The notes: generated from the letters alone by a model not told the origin. DNA of 64,000 bases from Spirometra erinaceieuropaei (GCA_902702965.1 CACRXP010000984.1:111357-175356); one strand, 5' to 3'. Counted from the first letter of the stretch, positions 10,721 through 21,445 are shown. Numbers and translations are program-made.

Positions 10721-11814
10721 ACGTACCATTCGCGTTCCGCTGGGCCAGTTTGAGCAGTATGCTTTGCACCCCCGTCTTTTTCTCGTGTTCTACACCCTTA
10801 TCTTCGAACGGTCCTTTATACTTTCGAAACCAGGCTTCAAAATTCTCACTTTCTCCTGGATCGTAAAAGAACTTTGCGATCGGTTCCCCAATCTCACTTC
10901 TTTCGCCTTCTCAATATCGCCGCATTTCTGTTAGTACCATCATGAATCTGACCTGCTGTGCTTCCAATATATGCTTTATTTGTTCTTCCGATATCATATT
11001 GGTGCGCCTTCGTCGTCACTTTTTATGACCCGACAAGCAGGTTGAAACCGGTTAGGAAAACAAACGCTCTATTGGCTGCCTGCGAACACGAAGAGTTTTC
11101 TCTCGTCAGAAAGGCGACTTATTTATGTCAGTCCCTGGGTGTTCTGGAACATACCGACCATTGGTGAGCCAGCCATTGAAAGCGTTCCAGAGCATCCTTG
11201 CCTACGGCGTATTGGTCGCGGATTGGCCATCGCGTGAAGTGTCGAACAATTGACCAGCCGTTGATTGGGCCGCACACGCGAGGAAAGCCATCACGTGTAC
11301 TCGATACTGCAGCGTATGCTAGTTGACTGTCCTAGTTAACATGCCACTGTCGGCTTAGCCCGCTGCACGGTTCATGGTTCAGTCTTCGTCTCGCCATAGG
11401 CCGTGGCTTTGCGCTATTTCCTTTCTCCGCAACAAACGACAAACCTTAGAGAACACCGACATAAATTAAAGACAAACTTGAAGTAAGGACCAACTTCTTC
11501 TCACACCGGGTGATTGGAGATTGGATTAAACTACCTGGTTCGATTGCCCCGGCTGAAAATGTTCGGAAACTTAGACAAAGACTTGATACAATTTTACACG
11601 ATGGCCATATATTTGCTTAAACAGAATTGCATGAGCAAGCCTATAACAGTAAATAAGATTTTTAAAAGTTGTCTGTCTCCCACACGAAACCCCCGACGCA
11701 CGAACTGTCCCGATAGGCTGAATTCCATCACACTCCCTGTATTTTGTTTGTCCAAATTTGACGTGATTAAGGCTTGTATCTGCCAGCCTGTAACTTTTCG
11801 TTACAGTGAGCATG
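10721..11814. other. Stretch without a recognised gene; one ribozyme-like relic
   Basis: Several short open frames on both strands (for example 10958-11167 and 11514-11828) carry no recognised domain. At about 11027-11052 the sequence TGACCCGACAAGCAGGTTGA followed by AACCGG resembles a worn hammerhead core (see findings), hinting at a PLE or satellite-like origin. Confidence 0.3.
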
Positions 11815-12262
11815 TGGAATGGCGTTAATTATTCAACCTCTGTAGAAATGTTGAAAGCTATGTCCCCTCACTTATCTATAATAAGCCAGTAGATTCGCAG
11901 GTTTTTCTTACTGATATTCTTTCCTTCAACTAAAAACGCTGGAGTGTTTATATTCGAAGACGGGATAGATGGAGTTTTAATCGAGATTTTAAAGCTGGAA
12001 ATCTAGGCACAGTCGTCCAAATTGCCTCTGTTTGCGTTTGCATAATGCACATATGACAGTTTCTGTCGGCTTGAAAAGTTGCCGTGTCCTGCAGCGGAGC
12101 TTCTCTGAATGGCCGCAAAACAAATTAAGATGTCCATTGTACGTTTCCCGGATCAAATGCTCCTGCGTGATGCGGTGCGATTCGATGCCAACAACGCTCG
12201 GGCACTGCTTTTGGCTGATCTCTATGGAGGGCTTATTGGAGCCCTCAGCGAACACTTTATGA
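11815..12262 (-). repeat. Dispersed repeat R2, copy 1 (apparently coding on the minus strand)
   Basis: Aligns to 47210-47665. Shared DNA blocks include ATTATTCAACCTCT, GAAAATCTAGGCA-like and CCTGCGTGA. Translated on the minus strand, both copies keep a pattern of the form A-E-x(3-4)-P-x(2)-E-x(2)-Q-x-QC-x(2)-V-x-G-x(3)-H-x(2)-TQ-x-HL. Here it is seen as FAEGSNKPSIEISQKQC and GIESHRITQEHLIRETY. The protein is unrecognised. It may be a mobile-element gene. Confidence 0.55.
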
Positions 12263-14199
12263 AATATTAAATTTTACTTAAATCATTTATTCAGATGATA
12301 ATCACCATTCTGTGACCCATGTTTGCTTCCACGCAATCTATAACTCTGTCTTGTAGAAACCTTCGCACTAATGGACGGGTTCCTCTAGAACGTGTTAGCA
12401 GTAAATTTAGATAAATCCATGTTGTGGTCTTTTCACTGCACGACTGACAGAAATTCAGCAAACCTAACTGCGCATATTCAGTGTGTAAGGCACTGCATGT
12501 AATAACACATTTATCAGAATTTTTGGTAGGAATTCAGTGGAAGATGAGATATGCTTGACTTTATTAGCTAGCTCTTCTGAGGTACAATTATCCAACGATT
12601 TCGGGCATTCTTTTCCTTCGGTCGAAACGCAAGCTAATGAAAATTCTATGATCGACATCTTACTTTCTACGGCATAACAATTAGTCGAATATAGGCCTAA
12701 GAATATGTGAGACAGCACAGGCTAAATAAAATCACCCCACCATTTTTTTAAAGTCAGTAAACTTTCCTATTTAAGGTTGAAATAAAATGAATATTGACAA
12801 CATTTTCGAAATGAAATTGATGTCTTTTTTACTCAGAACAAATGGTCCGGCATTTTGCAATAACATAAACGCTCAATTGCAGCAGTATTACAAAGCACAA
12901 CTGCTAGGTAACGTGGATGGGTTTAATGGCAGGCAAATATGAATCACTTTAAGCTTAGTCACCACGCTATTAATGCAATATAGCTATAGTAACCAGCATC
13001 TCCTCTAAGCACTTTTCTCAACGTGCACAGTTGGATTTGAGAGACACCGGTATTTATCATACGATCCAACAGAATGCCCAAGAGGGCAGTTTGAACCTAA
13101 AACAACTGAACTACTAACGCATTTCGAGTAGATGCTTAGGCGACGCAAACAATGAGAGTCATTTAGACGCTCCAATAGCTGAATTAGAGTTTATCCTCTC
13201 ATCCCATTGAGAAAGGGCCCTGTGACGACATGGGGCTTCTCGACGAACGAAAGCGTTAGGTCATATTTATCGAATGCAACTCGTACACTGTTTGTGTACG
13301 CGTCTGCCCTTTATTCATCTGCTGTACATTGGGAAGAGGAGTATCTGCGCTTTGTTAGAGATAACCAGAACCTTAATATTTCGAAACCTAGCCCTTGCTG
13401 AACTCAACCATATGCATTATCAAGCGCACAATAGGAATGCTGCTCAAGAACTACATAAGCGGGGTTACGATAACTATTATCAGCCGGCGCTGTGAACAGT
13501 GCAGACAGCATCTTGTTGTCCAATATCTTCGAACGTCGACATTATTATGAGCTTTATATTTTGTGTTACGGAACCTTTTATTGAGAACTTCATTTATCCG
13601 AAGCGTTATCCGAGGGGTCTGAATTGCGTTTTTTTGTGTGACCTCTGGCATTTTCGGGCGGATTTTATGATCTCTAGAATACCAATAAAATCTGATTCCC
13701 GGTACCACAAATAAATACTTGACGCTCAGTTACATATCAAAAACTCGGATCCTCTGAAGAAAGTTTATAGGCGCCCGAGTGACCACCTTGTCATACTTAC
13801 TCATCATCAGCCATCAGCCGACAATGTTGGGACTTCAGTCCGTCCTCGAAATTCGGACAGATTGAGGAAGGCTGGTTTCCGTTTACCAATCGTTATAAGG
13901 ATTTCCAATTTGGAATTTAAGGATATTATTATCAAAAGTACAGTATGCAAAGAGACAAAATGTCCTCGGACGTGAAGAAATGTGTTTACTTTACATAGCG
14001 CAAGTTCAAAACTGCACTGTGTATCTAGCTGCGCACATAAGCCATTACTGTATAAACTCTCTATATGTCAGCAATTTTATCAGTGGCAAATTTGCTTGTT
14101 AAGCGTTCCCTGGTCGCTTAAAAATGTGATATACCGTCAATAAATGCTAGTTGACTTTTTAAGTCATAGCCTTTATTCTTAGCAGAATTTTCAAATTGA
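12263..14199. other. Stretch without a recognised gene
   Basis: AT-rich DNA with only short frames. The minus frame 12464-12718 (85 codons, with CPKSLDNCTSEELANK) and 13451-13708 have no recognised domain and no convincing exon borders. Confidence 0.35.
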
Positions 14200-14351
14200 G
14201 GTGGGCATGCATGTTACCGCTATCCTTTACGAATTGGCTTACCGCCGCAGTGCGAAAATAACTCGAAAAAACCTTCTTCTGCCATTCTGAATGTCGACTT
14301 CCACATTTTCCCTTCCGCCAAATACCTTCAAAAGAATACTCTAAAAGTCTT
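14200..14351. repeat. Dispersed repeat R3, left half (interrupted copy)
   Basis: Aligns to 58355-58500: CTTTACGAATTGG, then TCTGCC-TTCTGA and CACATT-T-CCCTCC blocks, ending in ACTCTAAAAGTC. The copy is interrupted at about 14351 by the inverted PLE-terminus pair and resumes at about 14571. Confidence 0.65.
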
Positions 14352-14570
14352 GAAGAAGGAGACACGATCGCTGGGACAAGAGCTTTATTAGCCTGCAGTT
14401 TCGGATCCCTGCCCGAACCCATCATCAGAGCATCACTCGTATCTGCATTTATCTCTGACGATGGGTTTGAGCAGGAATCCGAAACGTCAGGCTAATAAAG
14501 CTCTTGTCCCAGCGATCGTGTCTCCTTCTTCAAGACTCCTTCCTGGGACTCGTCTCTTTGCTTCTATTGG
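14345..14570. mobile_element. Inverted pair of PLE-B terminal segments
   Basis: Two copies of one segment lie head to head around 14430-14455. The minus copy runs from about 14440 down to 14345 and the plus copy from about 14452 to 14570. Both carry a hammerhead-like core, then a CTAATAAAGCTCTTGTCCCA block and GCGATCGTGTCTCCTTCTTC. The same block forms the arms of the PLE at 48803-49710. No coding part remains. It sits inside repeat R3 with a short flanking duplication (see findings). Confidence 0.78.
14445..14501 (+). ncRNA. Candidate hammerhead ribozyme motif (PLE-B type)
   Basis: Core CTGACGA (14455-14461), a possible short helix II, and GAAAC (14481-14485) followed by GTC (14486-14488), a legal NUH cleavage triplet. 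Helix I can form: A14489 with T14454, G14490 with C14453, G14491 with T14452 (wobble). After an internal loop, TAAA (14496-14499) pairs with TTTA (14448-14451), and GC (14500-14501) with GC (14445-14446). Helix III would be very short, as described for PLE hammerheads. The seventh core base pattern differs from CTGATGA at one variable position. Folding was done by eye only. Confidence 0.45.
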
Positions 14571-14790
14571 CACTTTAAAAGTCGCTATTTTTCTGTGTTT
14601 CGTCGCATACAGGACTGGAGGAAAAACATGTCATCTTAGAAATTGTTGCTCCTCGTCTCTGCCAAGAAAATAACTGTGGTTTGGATGGCTTGGCTCATAC
14701 GCTAGGAGTCACGCCCTGGAGAACACCGAGTTTAAACATTTTGGTGAAACACTTATTTTGTAAAATAAGGGCTGCCACACAGTGGCTTTT
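14571..14790. repeat. Dispersed repeat R3, right half (interrupted copy)
   Basis: Starts with ACTTTAAAAGTCG, which repeats the end of the left half. It continues to align with 58480-58700 (CTTAGAAATTGTTGCTCCTC, then TTTGGATGGCTTGGCTCATA-like and GGAGAACACC-like blocks, ending AAATAAG-GCTGCCA). No coding function was recognised. Confidence 0.6.
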
Positions 14791-14817
14791 AGTTCTGAGG
14801 AAATATGATTTAGGGAA

Positions 14818-14886
14818 NNNNNNNNNNNNNNNNNNNNNNNNNNNNNNNNNNNNNNNNNNNNNNNNNNNNNNNNNNNNNNNNNNNNN
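14818..14886. other. Assembly gap (69 N)
   Basis: Run of N. The real length is not known from the sequence. Confidence 0.99.
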
Positions 14887-15439
14887 AGGTAAATGTCTGA
14901 TGACGAACGTAATTCTCTCTAGTCAGGAAAAAATGGAGCGACTTTTCTTATTCCACCGGGATGACTAAGTGGGGCCCTCTAATCGGTTGTCCCAATCAAC
15001 ACGCGTGCTCACCACAAACTCGTCCTGAACATCACCAGTTTCAGGAACACACTGGACTTACAAGAGTATCCTATGTCTTAGGATTTCTACTCGAGCGTGA
15101 TTTCAAGGGTCGTCACTTTCAGCTATGATTCCTAACTTAGAACCAAGAAGCACACTTTTGCCGAACAGTTTAGAATCTACCCCCACGTACGCCATATAAA
15201 GTCTCACCTCCCAGCTTCCATTAGCGAGGCCGACACGTATCTGCAATGAAAATGTAATAAATATCTAGACGATACTTGTGCCTTGTGTGGCCATTACCGA
15301 CCACGGGGGTTTTAAAGGTCAGTTTATATTTGACCTGATCCTTGCCACTGCAGACTAGCAAACATTCTTTTAAGAGGGCTGCATTCACTTTCGCACACTT
15401 ATATACATCTGTATGTAGATATGCGTAAAGATTCGCAGT
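14887..15439. other. Stretch without a recognised gene
   Basis: No domain was recognised. A plus-strand reading near 15130-15350 (HIKSHLPASISEADTYLQ) has coding-like composition but is broken by stops. Confidence 0.3.
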
Positions 15440-16110
15440 CCAGACATTGTATCGCGTTCATCATCTCCCGAAGAAGACGAGGAAGAGGAGAGGACGAATT
15501 GATGGACCATATTGTATTCGAACTGACATTTCGGAAACTTCCTCGTTTTCATCATCAGAGTAGCGTACTTGTTGCTCCTGCTGGTCTTGTGTTGTTCAGT
15601 CTTGCCGCTTGCCTTGTATTATAGCCGTGCTCGACGCACGAACTTTGACCTGCCTGTTTGACGCTGACTGGCTTAGACCTCCCCGGGGCTGACCGCTGAC
15701 AGGCCTGCGTGACCCTTATTCCCTTTGGGGTCGGCGTAGTTGTAGTTAAATCAACGTGCGCTTGGCCCCTCGCACGTCAGCCGGTGGACTGATCGGTCAT
15801 TGCTGTTCAGGTGAGAAGCACTCAGCTTCGCGGGCGCATCGGTGAGACAGTGTTCGGCTTTGGTAACATGACCTCTGGCCCCCAACTCCGCTCTTTTCCT
15901 TGGGCGTTGACTCTCGGTCTCGCGTGCTCGCTTACCTTACTGGTCCTCTCCAGGACTGATCCGAGTCTTTTACGCTGCGCCTGGTAGGCGGGATGTAGAT
16001 CTATAGCTCGGTTGAATGTGCCAGTCAAGGACCAACTTTCGAGCACCAGTCTGGCCATCTTCTCACTGGCTCGACCAATTACCAATGTTTCTGAGAAATG
16101 CAATTTTTAC
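15440..16110 (-). mobile_element. Penelope-like element, family PLE-C, 3' end
   Basis: The minus frame 16103-15822 reads FSETLVIGRASEKMARLVLE followed by SWSLTGTFNRAIDLHPAYQA. This is the conserved tail of PLE proteins after the GIY-YIG nuclease (residues R-x(3)-E-S-W, then N-R and h-x-h-x-P-x-Y). The GIY-YIG core and the RT are absent, so the copy is 5'-truncated. Downstream is a GC-rich 3' untranslated stretch, and at 15558-15526 (minus) a hammerhead-like core. It lies just downstream of the last recognised FN3-gene exon, so it may be intronic. Confidence 0.72.
15510..15575 (-). ncRNA. Candidate hammerhead ribozyme motif in PLE-C
   Basis: On the minus strand CTGATGA (15558-15552) matches the hammerhead core exactly. 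A helix II can form from GAAAAC and GTTTC, followed by CGAAA, then TGTC (GTC at 15527-15525). Helix I has three clear pairs next to the core: A15524-T15559, G15523-C15560 and T15522-A15561, with more possible beyond an internal loop. Read by eye; activity is not shown. Confidence 0.45.
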
Positions 16111-16344
16111 TGTAGGCGCAGTAATGATAAAGGACGTTAATTCAGAAGACGACGCTTCCTCTGAAAAATAAAAATCTCTACCCTTACTGGAAATGCCCAC
16201 TGATTATAGCGCACCATACTTGCAATCAAATAATCTCACACAGCAGTTATTTTTAATTGTCCTTTGTTTTGTGTCCTATAGTGAGTGGCTCTGACTGCAT
16301 TGTAATTTTTCTCCGAGAGGCCGAGAGTATGCGTTTTCACTTAC

Positions 16345-16598
16345 CCCACCAATCATTTGTGGCAGTTTGACCGATTCCGCAAGATAATTTGATGGCGATA
16401 TCCAGGAGCGACCCTCTGATGGACTGCTTCGGTTCACGGGCGTAAGGACGAAAGAAACGTCCTTAACGTTGCCAATTTCGAGAACATTCAGCTTCGAGTA
16501 AGCCACTCGAATCATCAGTTGACTGCTCGCATCAGCAGGCGCCACGGTTGCTTGATCTACCTCCCTTGCCAGCGCGTCGAGCATTTCATGTATGGGGT
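16345..16598 (-). CDS. Candidate exon after the FN3 array (membrane-proximal ectodomain-like)
   Basis: The acceptor CGACATTACAG precedes 16598, and a strong donor GTAAGT follows 16345. Length is 254 nt, phase 1 in and phase 0 out. The entry phase matches the phase-1 exit of the FN3 exon at 17939-18214. The 84 residues include DALAREVDQATVAPA, MIRVAYSKLNVLEI, VKDVSFVLTPVNRSSP, SWISPSNYLAESVKLPQ and MIGG. They are not an FN3 domain. The layout (hydrophobic strand, then P-rich loop, then SW and Y-L-A-x(4)-LP) resembles the segment between the last FN3 domain and the membrane in receptor-type tyrosine phosphatases. That family assignment is an inference; no transmembrane or phosphatase exon was found downstream. 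Confidence 0.55.
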
Positions 16599-17938
16599 CT
16601 GTAATGTCGTTTAATCAGGCAAACTCTAGCAGCATGAGCGGGTGCAGCCATTATGCCCTACTCTTTATTGAATGCAACGCACGGTAAAGAATAAGCTGGT
16701 TATTTTTTAGCATTGAATGGGTATACGAGGCTAGGGTACATACCAGAAAACGCAAAGGGACTTTTACAACTGCCCTATATAGGTTCACACGTCTGGATTT
16801 TTTAACTAATTTGAATTCTGTGAGTATGGTTAACTAATCAGGGTTGTTATATTTCTGAGTTCTAGTATACCAAACAAGCGCTGGACGACACGTTTGCATC
16901 CTGAGCATACTATATTATCAGGGTGTGCGTTAACTGCCGTCAAATTCTTACAACCATCAAAATAATGTTAATTGGTAGCCCATTTGGTGGTATCGTCATT
17001 CAGTGAATGATTGGGTGAGATTCCTCAGGCAAAACTAGTATTCGTTTTCGTGGATAATGTTTAATCACGGTCAATGGAAATTAAGTTGACGCAATGACTG
17101 CAAGATAAGTGTGCAGCTTAGCCCACACCAGTGATTTGAAATGCTTCGCCGTATATATGCGCAGTAAAATTTGCTTGTAACCACAGTTAATGCTCAAATC
17201 TTTATATTGTTGAAGTTACTTTGGTCAGAACATTTGTACTGTGAATGCACATAGAAAAATTCTTAACTATTTGTCCTCAGGTAGTCTGGATTTTTAGTAT
17301 TAAGTTTTCGTTGCTGTTTATTGAAAAGGTAGGACGTAAACCGTTGGAAATGCACTGAATTTTAGTCGTGGCAAATGCACGCCAGTAAGTCGTGCAAAAA
17401 TGTCTGGGTTGTCACTCTAGTCCAAATTAATAATACATGTAATTTTTATGTTCAGCTAAAAACGTAACGGCTACGCAAATGCACTATAAACAAAGGCAGT
17501 TGAACAATAGGAGCTTTGGGAATAGGCGTTTCTCGTTTTTACGCCTATAATCAGTCACTTTCGTTCCATCAACCATTGCTGAAAACAATGCTTGCATGTA
17601 GATATTAGGTCGACCCGGTAAACGTACTAAAACTTTCATCACTCGACTACGCAATATATCTTTGCACTTGCATGTTTTTGTAAATGCTGATTTCTCTCGC
17701 ATCATAGTGTACCTCCGCCCGTATATACTGATGTATACATATATATGTCACCTTCCTTTTAAACTTCAGAGGTCTTTTTGTGGTAGATTACGATCTCCCT
17801 AACTTTAAATCTGTCTCCTAAACTTATCCAGAAATCCAATTGGCGCTTTTTCTCCTAAACACAGTTAAGTAAGAAAACGGTAATTTTGATGTAATTGGGC
17901 GAGGTAATTTTTCATCAATTTCGCAAAAAACCGCATAC
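16599..17938 (-). other. Intron of the FN3 gene
   Basis: About 1.3 kb, AT-rich. The frame at 17484-17705 (minus) shows no recognised domain and no matching phase-1 splice borders. Confidence 0.5.
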
Positions 17939-18214
17939 CGTCACTGGCTGTTTGCAGGTACAAGTTGAAAAGGTCCACACATATGTCCGTCCCTGTCAAG
18001 CATTCAGTGAGCATTACACTGTAGCTTGTTGAAGGCAGAAGACTCCTTACTTGACAGGTATATTCGCCAGGGAACACTGACGATGTACACGCCGCGGTGG
18101 AGGAGGAGTTTACCACAACTCTGAATTCGGTGTCTGGCTTGGTTTGATTGCAGAACCAACTCACGTTGACAAAATGTGCTGCAATAACCGTAGCGTTTAG
18201 CGTAGAGTATCCGT
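17939..18214 (-). CDS. FN3-domain exon (seventh of the array)
   Basis: Acceptor GGGCTACAG before 18214; donor GTATGC after 17939 (an alternative GTGACG donor lies 6 nt upstream in the same phase). Length 276 nt, phase 1-1. The translation includes STLNATVIAAHFVNVSWF with the FN3 B-strand W, then FRVVVNSSSTAACTSS, YTCQVRSLLPSTSYSVML (the L-x-P-x-T-x-Y motif) and TECLTGTDICVD. It carries the four-cysteine pattern of this array. In FN3 receptors such modules mediate extracellular adhesion or spacing; the partner is unknown. N-x-S/T sites suggest glycosylation. Confidence 0.85.
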
Positions 18215-18879
18215 CTGTAGCCCAAAAACAGATGAGTGAACTGATAAATAACAACCAATTGTTTAGTAAAAAAACAATTTCGTAATCAGCCTGCACCTCC
18301 GAGTTCCTTTACTCCATTAGATAAATAAATGCGTATTTCGTTAGTGCTGTTAGCAACAAAATACGACAAGCAACTGATGAAAGCTATCAGTCTCTGGCCA
18401 CGTGCTTAAAACTGGTTGACAAAGGATGCTAATTCTTTCACCGTCTCCCTCGTCAGCATGGCGAAAGGTTTTAAAGGCACTCATAACGATTTAGTAGACG
18501 TTTAGTTAAATAATAGTTTAAAAAACAACAGCTGACTGTTACATCATGTGGTCTCGCTGAAGTGAGATGCCTACTATAGAATAAGTATGCATGGTTTAAT
18601 ATGCAGTTAATGGTCACCAACAAGCGACTAGACCAGAATACGGTAGGCGTGTTTGGGTTCCTGCACTTCTAGCCAATGCCTCATTTGGGACCTGGCTACA
18701 CACCTAGGCGTAGGCTCACGGCGCGTCAGCAAAATGTTCTCAAACCCCCCATCGCACAGTGGATTAGTGCCTGAACGAAGGAAGAACAAGAAAGCCCAAC
18801 TTTGTCAACTATATCGTCACGCACTCATCAAGAATAATTCGACGTGTTTTTAAATTACTTGGGTGCGCTAAGGGTCGTG

Positions 18880-20697
18880 ACTTGTAGTGCTCCCAATTAA
18901 CGGAAAAACCCGGGTCTGTCAAGAAAGCAATTCGGACTGCAATGACTCCTTCTCAGTGTCGTCTCCAAGGCAGCTGGGATCCAGTCGTCTCGCTTTCTTG
19001 GCTCTGTGTGATGTCGGCACGTTGTGCGCGGAAGCAAAAGCAAACAGGCTTCATCGTCGGAAGTTCGCTGCGTACGGCTTGTTCGTGAAAGCATGCCACT
19101 GACTTTCAGGCCGTCTGTGCGCGCTGCACAGCGGGGTTGGTAGGTGTTGTCATCGGTTGGCATTGGTTTTCCTCCTCTTTATGCCAGGAGGGCGGACGGC
19201 GTCAGGGTGACCATGGTCATTGCTCTTGTCGCATTGTCTGTGTTTGTTGTCCAACTTCCACGCACCTTGCCTTTATGCCCCGTCCGCAAACGTGCAGACC
19301 GTGGTTGTCATACAGGTGTTGACGTCGGGCTGTCGTTCCTTCCTCCCTCTTCCTCGCGTCCACCTGTGTTCACATTCAGTAGGTGGTCTCGTGGTTTGCA
19401 TTAGTCATCGGTTATCTACCGTTATCGTTTATTTCTGATACTCATCTACTCTCATCCGTGTTCTCGCTTGGTTTGAGTTTCCCTACTGTCGTGTCCGGTC
19501 TGGCGTCCCGCCCGCAGTCCTGATTATTGAACTGCACCCGTACAGCTTGGCAGGCTGCTCACGTAGCTACAGTGGTTTATGGCCGTAGTCATGGTCTGCC
19601 AGGCTTCGGCAGCTTTCCTTGACCGTTTGTTCGCTCCCTAGGCCAAAGACTACGGCGTCCTGGGAGTCGAAGGCATGGCCAGAAGTTGCGCACTTTACCG
19701 CCACCGCCATCAACTGATCCATTTTTCGCACAGCCGTTGTGTGCTCACTCCCGCGGGCTTGCAATCTCTTACCGGTCTACCCAATGTACTTCACTTCATA
19801 GAAGCTGCACTGCCTTCGACAGACGACATTGGTTGTTTCGCCTCGGTGAAGGAGGATACGGGTCTCTTGGCCAGACGTCAAACTGTTACCTCAAGTCTGT
19901 GGGCGATGTCGGCACCCAATGGTTTCAGGAGGTTGGCTTTCTAGTTAGCGTGGACAGCTTGCTACGTCCTATAAAGCTGCGGAGGGTAGCCATTGGAAGT
20001 GAACATCCGCCGAAAATAGTGAAACTCGGTTATCTTCTCGACTGTTTCGCTGCAGTGAGTGTCAGTCCTCTTATAGAGGGTAAGTACACATCTGCGTTCT
20101 GTGACACAACGAGCGCTTACTGTGAACGGCACGACCTGCCGCGTATCGAGGGCCTTCCTGTAGTCCATTGTCTTCAGTCACCCGCTGACCTTGCTAAAAA
20201 TCAAGAAGTCTGGAAACACGACCCGATTGTTGTTCTGTCTCTACGGTGAACTCAATATTGGGAAATACAGGGCCCATTAGAGCGTGGAATTTTGAGACCA
20301 TTCCCTGACTGATAACAACGAAAATATCGCCCACATACCGCACCCCAAAAATGCTGACCTGTAGGTTGGAAACACTAGCCCCTCTATCTTTTGGAGAACC
20401 TCTTCAGTGATGAAACCAAATAGCAATGAGCCTATCGGCGTAAAATCGACCTGTTCCTACACATTCTCATCAAAGCTGAAGTGGTTTTTGCAGCAGTACT
20501 TCGGTATTTGCGCGACTTATTCCCGTTTAGGAGTGTTGTTCGTCTCAGTATATTGACTTTAGAGAACTTTAACGGCCAAACTCTGCGGGACCAAATTGAA
20601 GAGCGAGGTTATATTGAGCAATACCATGACCTCGTCTGTACTGATTTGTAGCCCGTTGGGTCTTTCCAAGAAATGAACGATGGTTGGGCTGCTGCTT
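18880..20697 (-). mobile_element. Penelope-like element, family PLE-D, RT plus GIY-YIG (decayed)
   Basis: Minus strand. RT part: HFLERPNGLQISTDEVMVLL then ITSLFNLVPQSLAVKVL (normally SFDVtSLFTsIP). Next come GSLLFGFITEEVLQKIEGLV, and after frameshifts FRKA-like DYRKALDTRQVVPFTVSA, RCVLTLYKRTDTHCSETVEK and YFRRMFTSNGYPPQ. The GIY-YIG part follows: FYEVKYIG, stop, TGKRLQARGSEHTTAVRK. It ends with ATSGHAFDSQDAVVFG and a GC-rich 3' region to about 18880. RT followed by GIY-YIG is diagnostic of endonuclease-bearing PLEs. Many stops make it inactive. The GC-rich bias differs from the AT-rich intron around it, which fits insertion. Confidence 0.85.
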
Positions 20698-20997
20698 GGG
20701 CTCGAGAGAGATAGCCCATAAGGCACAACGGGGCGAGTAAGTTCCGTACGAACGACCCGCGAGCGCCCCTCTACCACGACAGGACAACGAGCCCGTGTCT
20801 CATTGGTTAGAGGCGTTGGACTTCTAACTAACAGGTCGCGGGATCAAGCCCCAGATGTTACACCCTTTGGGGTTGGCCATGAGTGACTGACGACGGTTAA
20901 TAAGCAATGGTAGGGGTTAATAAGCAAGAAATGGTCATTCAAGCCTTCATTTTCTTTTTCGGCAATACTATTCTACCTATATCATGCACCACTGTGC
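20698..20997 (+). mobile_element. tRNA-derived SINE, copy 1
   Basis: At about 20790 the plus strand reads CCCGTGTCTCATTGGTTAGA (A-box-like), GGCGTTGGACTTCTAACTAA (anticodon arm with loop CTTCTAA, so an Arg-TCT type), and GGTCGCGGGATCAAGCC (B-box-like). A body follows with TTTGGGGTTGGCCATGAGTG and AAATGGTCATTC. An upstream segment from 20698 (TCGAGAGAGATAGCCCATAA and GAGCGCCCCT) recurs before copy 2, so it belongs to the unit or to a composite. The anticodon stem is mispaired, so this is not a working tRNA gene. Confidence 0.75.
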
Positions 20998-21445
20998 GGC
21001 TGCTGGTTGGGCTTGACAGAGAGCCCTAATGCACAACAGGACTATTGAGTTCCGTAAGAACGATCGGTGAGCGTCCCTATACCATTGTAAATTACCGATC
21101 GAAAGCGGCAGGATAAAGAGCCTACGGCTCCGTGGTTAGAGGCGTTGGACTTCTAACTAATAGGTCTCGGGATCGAACATCAGGTGTTGCAGAACTCACT
21201 CATCCCGTTGTGCATTAGGGCTCTCTCTCGAGCCCAACCGCAGCCGCACAGCGGCGCTTGATATAGGCAGAACGACAAATACAAGGGAGGCTGAAATGAC
21301 CATTTCCGGTTTATCAGTCACTGTCAGCCGTCATACCAGGTGTCCCACACTTTGGGGTTGAATATGACTGACTGCCGATGGCCAATAAGCCAGAAATGGC
21401 CATTCCAGTCTCCCTTGTCTTTGTCGGTTACAGCATTCTGACTGT
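20998..21445. mobile_element. tRNA-derived SINE cluster, copy 2 with an inverted segment
   Basis: A second tRNA-Arg-like head is at 21119-21180 (GGTTAGAGGCGTTGGACTTC, then GGGATCGAACAT). It is followed at 21195-21320 by an inverted copy of the block seen at 20935-21040 (TGCACAACGGG, GAGAGAGCCCTAATG, GTGCGGCTG). From about 21330 the SINE body resumes on the plus strand (CACTTTGGGGTTGAATATGA and AAATGGCCATTCC). The array therefore holds at least three pieces in mixed orientation. Confidence 0.65.

Noticed and set aside
12464..12718. Possible downstream exon of the FN3 gene (cysteine-containing minus frame)
   Set aside because: No acceptor in the required phase 0, no convincing donor, and no hydrophobic membrane segment.
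15421..15624. Plus-strand frame with an acidic/basic run (RRRRGRGEDE)
   Set aside because: Antisense to the 3' region of PLE-C; a GAGGAA-rich simple stretch explains it.
17484..17705. Possible extra exon between the FN3 array and the juxtamembrane-like exon
   Set aside because: No FN3 residues and no phase-1 borders; the exons on either side already join in phase.
19686..20249. A 187-codon plus-strand frame
   Set aside because: Antisense of the PLE-D RT/GIY-YIG region; no domain in this direction.
20791..20863. A tRNA-Arg gene
   Set aside because: The anticodon stem is mispaired and the same head recurs with a shared body, so it is a SINE head.
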